Source: Elysia marginata
Lineage: Eukaryota; Mollusca; Gastropoda; Plakobranchidae
Length of the DNA: 20,224 bases
Direction: 5' to 3'
Assembly (NCBI GenBank): GCA_019649035.1
Contig: BMAT01008740.1
Location: 112,742-132,965 of the forward strand
Shown: one piece after another, positions 1 through 13,700 of the stretch
How the letters are laid out: every line of letters starts with the position of its first letter
Numbering within the stretch: position 1 is the first letter of the stretch
Position numbers and translations under genes: made by a program
Notes under the pieces: generated by a model
Database searches by the model: none
What the model was told of the DNA's origin: nothing
What the model saw: the letters and a program-made list of their open reading frames with translations, nothing else

Positions 1-205
1 AGAATGTATTAATAAATTTCTAATCAGCTCTAAGCCTCAGATTGAAGGTTTTTAATTTTCACTGTTTGGAAAAAATGCTATTTTAGACTAAAAAATTGTA
101 TCTCATCTGCTCAAGCTAATCAATACTAAATAATGAATACATTTAAAAACAGCAGTCAATTTAAAACAAAAATTGGCCTTCATGATATTGTTTTGAATCT
201 TTCAG

Positions 206-4341
<4,136 letters not shown>

Positions 4342-5840
4342 TGATAGTATGGATGTTTTCATAATCCTCAATTTGTGCTGAATGGATGAGAATGCCCTAG
4401 GAGTATTAAACCTGGTAATTGTTTGCTTTTTATGAAGTCTGAAAGCCACTTTTATCTTTTGAAAACCACACCCATTATGTCTGATTGGTTGGGTTTTTTT
4501 TGTTTGTCCTATTTATATTAGTGATATTATTTTTAAATAGTTTCCTTTTTGTTAAGAAGGGGAGGGACACCTAAGGGACACCCGTGTATGGTATCAGGTT
4601 ACAAAACTTAGAAAATTGGTTTAGATTTCATCTAGGACATAAATTAACAAGAACTGTTTTTGGTGGTGTTTAAATGTTGCCTGGCATCGCTTTTGTCCTA
4701 GTCTTCATAATTAATGATTGACTCAGCGAGATGCAGTTTTCAATGAAGCAGAAACAATCAAGTTTTTTGAAAGTGCTATCTTGAGTAAGCAGGTTCATAT
4801 AAAATAGTCATCCATCCATCTATTCACCTTGCATAGTTGATGAATTGAAGACAGTAATGTTGGTAATGATGTATAAAACTCTTTTGTTGTTGGTATGTTT
4901 TGCCTAAGGTTATATTTTGAAACCAAGCAATAATTTTATATTTATTTCCCCCTTAACACCCCCAACCCCCTCTCCCTAAGTATTTAAGGATAAGGTTGTG
5001 TGTTTCTTTTTCTTTACACTTTCCCTTTTCATTTTGCTTTTAAAAAATTTACATTTTGGACCAGCAAGGTCGTATAAGCACTAAACTGCTGAGTTATAAT
5101 TTCAGTGTGTATCTAAGTCAGAAAATGAAGCTACAACTGCCACTAGATCTACATGGGAAACATATGGATCTACAATGTTTGTTATCTTAAACATTATAGA
5201 ACTCAATTATTTGGGTTTTTTTTCCATCAATGAAAGTTACCAAATTAAAAAAGCCTGAACTATATCTAGACTAAAGTGAGATCTATAGGACAAAAACGAA
5301 CATATTGAAGTATAATGGTTGAATACCCTATAAAACGGAAATTAGCGGTCAAAAAGTATTATAAAATCTTTCTTCAAGCCTAGTTTTTAATTCCTTTCAG
5401 TCAATACTATAAAGACCTGATAATTTTATTGATGAGGTGGCAGACATCTTGAGGCCTAATAAAGTTAGTATGACTAGTATTTAATTTAGTTTTAGGAAGT
5501 TTTGTGTTTGTTCATATAAGATTTCCAAACATTAACCCAAATTGACTCAATTTTTAAATACTGTTACAGATTTCTATTGGGCTGAGAATTATAATTTTTG
5601 CTTTTTTTTCCCACTTCTTGGAAAATTTTCACTTCACTCTCTCTCTGCTCAATTTCAGCGCCAGTGAAACTTGATATTATCTTAGAAATAGTGTCACATT
5701 TATTCAGTTTTCATTTATTAGTTGTGTTTGGAAGAGGCATTTGCTGACTTAAAATAGTTTTTGTAGGTTTGTGGGAAAACTAGATTCTGCCGACGACTTC
5801 TATTGTATGAATAAAATGAAATGTTGGAAAAACTGACCAA
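4342..5840 (+). other. KARS 3' UTR and flank with candidate poly(A) signals
   Basis: No coding potential follows the KARS stop. Candidate poly(A) hexamers on the + strand are ATTAAA at 4405-4410, AATAAA at 5458-5463 and AATAAA at 5810-5815. The first would give a UTR under 100 bases and the last about 1.5 kb. I cannot decide which is used without transcripts. A pyrimidine/CT run sits at about 5636-5648. Confidence 0.45.
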
Positions 5841-7157
5841 GCTCGTTCCAATCAACTTACATGTCCTCAAAATGTGTCTGTTACAAAAACATCTACGTCT
5901 ATTTAAACAGAGTGTTTTAATTAGGTCTCTGTGTGCTTTCCTCTTCTAGGACAAAGAAATGCATTTGAGAATGAAAAGTTTAAAATGTCATAATGAGTTG
6001 GATCTGGCAATTTTTAGATTAATAAAAATTGTTATACAGTTTTTCCTAAGTTGAAGCGCGTGCAAATGACTGATTCAGTTCTAAATATCAGAATTTCGAG
6101 TGAAAGGATAGTTAACAAAGAAAAGATTACTATTTGGGATCCTATAACAGATTTGAGATGAGAGTCAAGTGGACTCCACTCTGCATTTATATAACAAATA
6201 CTTTTTTTGGACTTTCATACATGAAGAACTACTAGAGTTTCTTTTTCCGAATTTCCATCATTCGATTCATGTGATTGGTGACAATTTTTGTTGTAAAATA
6301 TAACCGAGAAAAACTTTTTTAAATTCAGTTTTTCGATATGAATTTTCTTTAATTCATTTTGTCAATGACGTTTTTCCATAAATAAAATGCAGTGAATAAA
6401 TAGTACAATGTTACACTCTGTAAGCCTTTAGATTGGAAAATGATAAAGTAGAAAGGGTTTTTTGAGGCTTTAATTTTTACTTGCATGGGAAATTGCAATG
6501 CCATCCTTTATATGGTCTGCTTTAGAGTAAAATGAGTTCTTACACAATGACTCTTTGATGATATAAGCAATTAACTTACTTAAAATTGGTTGATCATGAC
6601 TCATCTGTGGAACAAGCTCAATAAACAGGACAACTTCGAAAATAATTAACAGTCTGAAATGTGTATAGTGTAGGCCTACATGCAAAAAGGAGAAAAAAAA
6701 TGTTTGTTGCAATAATGAGAGTTTATACAAAAGCATACTTGTTAAATATTAATCTTAAATGTTAACAGTGTTTTCATATGACTCATACAAATCGTATGAA
6801 GACTTACGAAATAAGTATGAAATGAGTTAATGAGCTTAGCTGCGGAATTTTGATGTGAGATGTGATCCAGATTGAAAAGCACCCAAGTCCTCAAAGTAAA
6901 TAATTATTTTGCCTTGATAAACTGTTCTCGAAGTTAGTACTGCATTTAAATGATGTTGGCTTAGTCAAAAAGTTTTTTCAACAAAATGAAAAATGTGTAT
7001 CTAAATTTTCATGGAATTTTCAGATGGAATTTTTCCAAACATTAAATCTCTTAAAAAGCTGTAAAGTTACTAGACCATTCATCAAAGCCTGCCCCATCAC
7101 TTATTTAGATCTAGAATCATTTTCACGATCATTATAAAACATTTACCATCATCACTG

Positions 7158-7366
7158 TCAGGGTCCACAAAAATCTCGATTATCCACGAAGGGCAAAAGG
7201 TTACTACTTTATCCTTGGTCCTGCCGTTGCTATAACTGAGAAAATTTACTGTAAACTTAAAAGATCATAGTTCAGGAGTATAAAGTATACTACCCAAATA
7301 AGCAGATATCCTCAAATATAACATCACATTAAGAGGGGTGGTCTTTATTGAGGGGTGCCACTGTAT
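7158..7366. mobile_element. Possible degenerate pogo/Tc1-mariner-like MITE
   Basis: The right edge, read on the minus strand, begins TA-CAGTGGCACCCCTCAATAAAG, which resembles terminal repeats of pogo-like elements (TA target, CAGTGG...CC start). The left edge contains CTCGATTATCCACGA, reminiscent of the CGATTATCCG part of such termini. The two ends do not match each other well and I see no clean TA on the left, so this could be two unrelated fragments. No transposase reading is present. Confidence 0.25.
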
Positions 7367-8342
7367 ACAAACGATGTGTATCCTGAGAATGCTTGCACTT
7401 AAACCCTGCATGTCCAATTGCCTAGGCCCTAACTATACAAGTTAACTTTTGCCTGGAGTAGAATTAGGACAAGTTAAATATTTTTGTGTTTCACAAGACA
7501 GTGCTAGTATGACATGTAATAGTAAAATAGCTTAATTGAATCTTGACTGCGCTTTCTTAAGGTCAGTCAAGTTGCTAATTGTTGAAAATTGAAAGATGAA
7601 AATCACTACACGTGTCTTTCTCAACTGAGACCTGGTCATGGTGGTGCAGCTAAGTGTAGCCCAAATATGATTCAAGTTAGGTAACATAGGCCTGCATTGA
7701 GTAGACCTATCATGTAGGCCTACAAAATTAAGGTGGAGGAAACCGAGGCACAGTGAGTCATGATTATTTTCTAAAACTGGATGATTTTCAAAGAAAAGTA
7801 AAACCAAACTAGTTTCCTTATTGGCCATCTTTGTAAAAAGTGACAGTGGGACTAAAACTGTGCTAAATATTTGCCAAGTTCACCTAAGGCTTAAATAATG
7901 ACAAAACTAAGCTTGTGAAAGTGGGCTTATGAAGACATGCTAGACAAATACCTAAGGATTAAATTTATATGGTTTTAGTTTGTTTAGGGCTTATTTTGTA
8001 GTACCTGCCTAAATGGGTTTATATGGCCGTTGCTTCACTACTCACTGGTGCATCGTGAATCTCTTTTTTCTTTTCTCACGTCCAGGGTGAATAAGTCAGA
8101 TGTTGCTATTATCACCTTCATTGGCTTTTCAGTTACATGTATTAACTGGACACTTTTCTTAGCTTCCAAAAGTCAGAAATTTAATAAAATTATCACTATT
8201 TTGAGGGAAATATTTAACACTTTTATTGATTTAAAGTATAGACAAAAGAAGATTAATAGACCTTAATGTGGCATTTTCTCCTGAGGCAAATTTCCAACTT
8301 ACAACTCTTTTGCCCTGGACGTGAGACAATTGAATATGAATC

Positions 8343-8419
8343 ATATAATAATTCTCTGCTATTCTTGCTGCTGATAATTGTGATGCTAATGCTGAAGAAG
8401 TAATGACGATTGTAATGGT
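8343..8419 (+). repeat. 77-bp direct duplication, copy 1
   Basis: Starts ATATAATAATTCTCTGCT and matches 8647-8723 at 71 of 77 positions by my count, without gaps. Similarity fades into a small-indel stretch (TTGAATAT...) on the left and into GAT/GGT-rich simple sequence on the right. Intergenic; no reading frame is kept on purpose. Confidence 0.8.
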
Positions 8420-8646
8420 TTGATGATGAGGATAAAAATGACATCGGTGGTGTCTTTTAGAAATGAAAGATGTGATTACAGCTGATTGACTATGCTCCAG
8501 CCTTTGATTCAGTGTTTTAGTACTGAGGTAGAGTGAACCAAGCTGGAGCTAGATCTAACCGTATGAAACAACATAAAATGTAAGCCTACTATGTCACAAC
8601 CAAGTATGATCACAACCTTCCACAAGAATTGAATATATGCATTATG

Positions 8647-8723
8647 ATATAATAATTCTCTGCTGTTCTTGCTGCTGATAATGGTGATGTTAATGCTGCT
8701 GAAGTAATGACGATTGTAAAGGT
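8647..8723 (+). repeat. 77-bp direct duplication, copy 2
   Basis: Second copy, 304 bases downstream of the first, with six substitutions. Flanked on the right by GGTG/GATGAT/AAT simple sequence. The pair is either a local duplication or two insertions of one unrecognised element. Confidence 0.8.
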
Positions 8724-9075
8724 GTGGTGGGGGTGATGATAATAATAGTAACATTGGTGATGATGCTGTGCAATTGCCAAGGATATTGGTCACTTTGGTG
8801 CCTTTTATACAGAAATCGATAAATGGTTTTGTAAAACCCTAGTGAATTTTTTTATCCACTGCACCAGTTTCCCCTTACATTTGTTTGAGCTGCATAGTGC
8901 CAACAGAATTTTTTTTTTAAAACGACCTTTTCTAACATTCACCAGTCATATACTGTAAATGCTGCCCCTCTGCAATTTTCCGCTACACCAAGGTGTATGC
9001 AAGTGAGACACAATGTTTGGCAGTACCATGATATTATACATGAAGTTAAAGAAATAACATTTAGTGTAACAAGAG

Positions 9076-9094
9076 AATAAACAAAAAGTTTATT
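9076..9094. promoter_or_regulatory. Inverted repeat with a poly(A) signal on each strand
   Basis: AATAAAC (9076-9082), five A, then GTTTATT (9088-9094): a perfect 7-bp inverted repeat. AATAAA can be read on both strands at one spot, which suits a shared end point between convergent genes. On the minus strand it would end a roughly 1.4-kb 3' UTR of the SLCO gene. Other minus-strand AATAAA sites at 10105-10110 and 9535-9540 compete with it. Confidence 0.4.
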
Positions 9095-10477
9095 TCATTT
9101 TCATGAATGAAATGGAATTCAAACCAATGCAATGTCAACACATGTATAAAATTTAAGAGCAAAATAGAGTCCACTTAAGATGAACTGCTTGGAGTAAGAA
9201 CCATGTCTAAAGATTATCACAAACAAAGTTTACCATGTCCATGCCTAGAGCCATCACAAACAAAGTTTATCATGTCCATGTCTAGAGCCTTTTAGAGGAA
9301 GTCAAGATAACTTAAAATGTGAGAAAAGTTACAGAATTCATTTCACCTGAAGATTACACTGTAGTTCAACTTTCTCTATTTGAGATACTTCAACTCCTAG
9401 GCTATAAGACAATGGCAGTTCTTACATTAACCAGCTCTTTTTAAAAAAGTTTAATACCATAAGATTGAAAAGAGCTTAAGTTGGTTGCACTCATGATGTG
9501 GGATTCAATGTTGGCTGTCAATAGTCTATTGCAGTTTATTCGAATCGGAAATTAAAGCTAACAAAAATTCTATTCAAGAGTTGGCATGTACATGTATTAT
9601 AAATGCAAAGCTCTATACCCGTTTAATCAATAGGAAAGCAATAATTTATGCTAAAAATGTATGGGTGCTTGTTTTTAAAATACATACAGTGTTCCCATAT
9701 TTTGCAAGGCTGCAGCTTTTGCTGACCCTTAAAGAACCCCATTACTCTCCCCCGCCCCTTTCAAAGTTTTGCCTTTTTTTCTTTTGTGAAAAATTCGTTT
9801 TAAATTGACAATTTCACCCAAAACTTTTAAAAATAAGATTAAATCATTAAGATGTAAAATGAAAAAAAATTTGAAGGATTTTTAGTAAGAACATACAGTA
9901 AAGCTTTGCTGTACTTTTTGCTACTACATGAATAATTTTTACATCAAAGTCGATCATTGGCAATAATCTTTTGCTAACATAAAATACAATTGGGATTTCA
10001 AAAAGTTTATGACACAGAAAACCAACAAAATTGTAATTGGCGAATTCAGCCAAGACAGAGGTATTTGATGTTTTCTGGTAAGCGTTATTTGAAGTTAAAG
10101 AAAATTTATTAATCTCTGCACTTAAACTTTAGATTGAGAATCTTGCTATGTTGAGAATCGGATTTTCTCATAACAAAAAAAAATAAAAAAATAGTGAAGT
10201 CAGTGACCTCTTTGTACAAATTTTTGGGGTAACTTTTGAAACCTCCATATCATACTTTGTTGTTAATATACGAGGTCCCATTCCATGTTATCTTGATATT
10301 AAAAAAAATAATGTAAGAAAGGGAAGAAGATCCTCGCAATGCTCTATGGCTCAAGCACAAAAAAATAGCAAGTTTGTTGTACATTACAATGAACACAAGT
10401 AAGAAAACCCTGTAATATAAACTAAAACAAAATTGCATTTACTGAATAACTATTAGGCCTATCACTATCTATTATCA
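9095..10477 (-). other. Presumed 3' UTR of the SLCO gene
   Basis: From the SLCO stop (10478-10480) toward lower coordinates the minus strand is non-coding and AT-rich. AATAAA occurs on the minus strand at 10110-10105, 9540-9535 and 9094-9089. The nearest gives a UTR of about 0.4 kb and the farthest about 1.4 kb. Small open stretches on the + strand (9581-9808) are judged chance. Confidence 0.45.
9216..9289 (+). repeat. 37-bp tandem duplication (two units)
   Basis: Units 9216-9252 and 9253-9289 abut head to tail and differ at two positions. Each starts ATCACAAACAAAGTTTA and ends CTAGAGCC. The stretch lies in the presumed 3' UTR or flank of the SLCO gene. It looks like slippage or unequal exchange; no function is visible. 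Confidence 0.9.
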
Positions 10478-10716
10478 TCAGCTCTGTTTTTCCACAACAA
10501 CCTCTGATAAACAATCTGTCCTTTTAGCATATACATAGCCAACAAGAGCCGTGACAAAAGCCAATGCCATGGATATTGTTACATAGCTATGTAACCTGAC
10601 CCTGAAGAGGTCATTGTCGTATTGTAAACAATGACCTTTAACACCACAGGTCACCCCCCATACTGAACACACACCATCAATCAAGGATCCGAAGGCCAAG
10701 CCTCCAGATAAATAAC
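10478..10716 (-). CDS. SLCO: SLCO terminal coding exon: TM11, TM12 and C terminus
   Basis: Acceptor TTTTTCAG; two bases then 79 codons including TGA at 10480-10478. It encodes YLSGGLAFGSLIDGVCSVWG, VTCGVKGHCLQYD (the conserved cysteines of loop 6), DLFRVRLHS, TM12 (VTISMALAFVTALVGYVY), and a short cytoplasmic tail AKRTDCLSEVVVEKQS. The tail does not end in a classic PDZ-binding motif, unlike several vertebrate OATPs. The Met at 10699 is internal. Confidence 0.96.
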
Positions 10717-13700
10717 CTGAAAAACAAAACCAAGAAAAATTAGATTGAATTTGTAACAGAAATCGTCATTTATTTTTATTGATGCAAATGCAAATAATAA
10801 TTATGCCACTTTCCGCGATGATTCATGTCACGTTATTTTTAGTTGCTTATTTCTATACAGATACAAGTATTTGCCTTAAAAACGAAACAACTAAAACACT
10901 CTAGTAATTTTAGAGCTGAAGCTAACACATATGGTATCATACAAAATCTGACTGAAAAGCTTTCTTGAGGTGTTTCTCTTTAAGATAAATACCTAGCAAT
11001 GAATTGGTGAAAGACTGCAGGCCCATTGAAGCTGTTTTGTCTCTGTCATTGACACATCTGCAAAGGAGGAGAAAAATTATTAGCCCATGTATTTATAAAT
11101 AATTGATGAAGAAATATTAGGACATTTAGGTCACAAAGATTGAAACTGAAAATTAAAGACAAAAAGCCTAGTGCAAAGTTTTTACTTTTTCAGCTTTCAT
11201 TCCATTTCTTCCCTTCTTCATTGACTCTAAGAAGACTATTATATATCTGAATAAAAGCACATGTACTTTCATACAAACGTGAAGCCCATTTTAATTGTTT
11301 TATCAGTGTTTGTTAAAAATAGGGTCAAATAACAAAACTATCTAAAATGGTGCCTACTTTTGGTACTTCTACTAGTCATAGCTTGTTATGGTGATAGATT
11401 GAACTGAGTATACTACAGCTTCTCTGCCTAGGTTGTTTTTCTCAGATTGTTCTAGCCAGATTGATAGATTGAAGGGTATTTTTACAAGCCCAATTCCACT
11501 TCAAAGGTGCTCTAAGGGCTTGGGTCCCAATGACAATTTACGGGCTGCCACCCAGAGACTAGCGGGGATACCATGACTTAGCCTCAGTCGGTCACATTAT
11601 ACTGACACCGACCCAACCAGTAGGGGCCCGGACTGTGCTCGGCTGGGTTTCGAATCCACGACCTCTTGGACACCGAGCGAGACCACTACCAACCGAGCTA
11701 TCTAGGCCCCCTGTTCTAGCCAGAGCTTCAATGTCCGTTATCTACACAAGATGTAAAATGACAAATTGTAGCTTTATTTAAAGGAAATGTACTTTTTTTT
11801 ATTTGTTTACCTATAATACTTTAGGAGAGCTTGATAAAAACGAACCAGTAGTTTAAATTAAATATCATTATCTCATTCTCAACATACGATCAAACACTTT
11901 TCCAAAACAATAGAAACTAGGCATCGAAACAGTTTTTCAATATGAAAAAGTTGTGTATTAAAATGACACAAAGTTCTGCAGAGCAAGCAGCTAATTTTTT
12001 ACTAAAAAATTCTGCCTATGGGCAACGTATTATCCAAAATGCTCTTTTCTTATATATTCTATACCATGGCTGCTCTTACCTGATAAAAACAATGATTTTT
12101 GGCATGATGGTGATAGTTTGGCAGAATGCGGTTAATGCACTGAACAATATATATCCATAGATGGATGAGCATCCATAAGGACAAATTCCAGCATAGGCTG
12201 TGCCTCTTTCAATGCATGAGCAATCAGAGTACCAGTAAACCTGGAATACAGCAACACAACAATGTATTTTGTATAATGAATTGACAACAATTACATTTTA
12301 GGAGTCTTAGAGTTAGATTCGTTTTCTTATACAAGACTACATCTTGCTGACATGATTTTCCCTCTCTGAATATTTGAATATTTCTTTGTCTTCCCCTATC
12401 TATATTTACATCACTGTCTGCCTTACTTGTATTTCTTAAAAAGAATATTTAAGTTTTTATTTTTCAGGTTCAACTCTTTTGTGATCTACATGTATCAATT
12501 TCTGTGTATTTTAAATGTCTCTTTGTCTCTTTTGACATGTAGTCAAAATCTATACTACCAATTCATTTCTACCCTAACATCCATCTCTTTAAATGTCTGT
12601 ATAAGTAACTATAACTATCTACCTAGCGCACTTAATGATCTCATGCCAATTACAAAAATGAACTTCTTCAGTTTATTTTTTTTTAAAGAAAATAATTAGA
12701 CCTCAATGTGCTCTTATATGTTTGGGAAAGCCAGGTGTCCATCACCCTTTACACAAACTAAAACTTAACCATTAAAATGACTTTTGAGAACACATCGGGC
12801 CAAAAACAAATTCTTCTACAAAGCAATCAGACAGCATGACTGTTGCTCTGGCAAAGTTTGAAAAAAAAACTTGATGAAAAATAAACAAAAAAAAATGTAT
12901 CACAATGAAGAGTGTCAAAACGGGCAAAGTTTTCTCATAAGTTTTTGTTTTCCTAGAAAAGGTTTTATAAAGATAAAGAAGGTGAGAGGTACATGTAGTG
13001 GAGTAGTTAATACTTTCCATAGAAACTCTTGTTCAAAGTCGCCTTGTGAAAGCTCAACTTCAAATTTATTTACATCTTTGTCATGTTTATAAAATAACAC
13101 TCACTCAAAGTCAAACAATACTTTTTGTTTAAAGCCAATAAAAGTATTTCTTTTTTCCACTAGATTCAACTGAATAATATTCAATAACACTCATCTCCAA
13201 TAGCTTATGACAAATAAAAAAAAAACACTCTTGAATTACATTACATGTAGTTCAGAGTAAAGTTAAGTAAAGTTTCTCATACTCAAGACGAGCGTAGGGG
13301 AACAAGGAGCAGAGTCCTTATTTTTCAGGCACAGGACACAGTGAGGTAGTTTGCCATTGCTTTCCTCGCCGCCTGTACTTTCATGAAGTCTAAAGAGACC
13401 TAGCTACCCATTAGGCACAAGGTAGGCACAGGGGAGCAAATAAAATTTTGCCCGGAGTTGGCATTGACCTGGCACCTCTCGGACAGTGGGTAACCATCCT
13501 ACCAATTGCATCACCACTCACTTCAAGACTCAACAATATTTTAAGGAATGGCTAATAATAAATGACACCAGTCTTATTTTTTAAAAACAAACTAACTTTA
13601 TCAAGGTTAACTTACATGCTCTTTGTTAAAGACCTTAGCACAACCAGCTTGACAGGGGGAGTAGTAGGTGAGCCCATCCACGCCACACACAGGGAAATAG

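Larger units (their letters stand above)
5841..9075. other. Intergenic region between two convergent genes
   Basis: About 3.2 kb with no exon I can support on either strand. Open stretches such as 6470-6736 (-), 7532-7828 (-) and 8030-8266 (+) give low-complexity Phe/Leu/Ser/Lys peptides without family likeness. The region contains two copies of GTAGGCCTAC (6670-6679, 7714-7723), a possible pogo-like transposon end (7158-7366) and a 77-bp duplication (8343-8419 and 8647-8723). The transporter's 3' UTR may reach its right edge. Confidence 0.6.
11058..12079 (-). other. SLCO intron holding SINE A
   Basis: GT/AG intron of 1,022 bases. It carries an intact SINE with target-site duplications (11448-11724). 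The rest is AT-rich and shows no exon; the + strand open stretch 11942-12160 overlaps the neighbouring exon in antisense and is chance. Confidence 0.85.
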
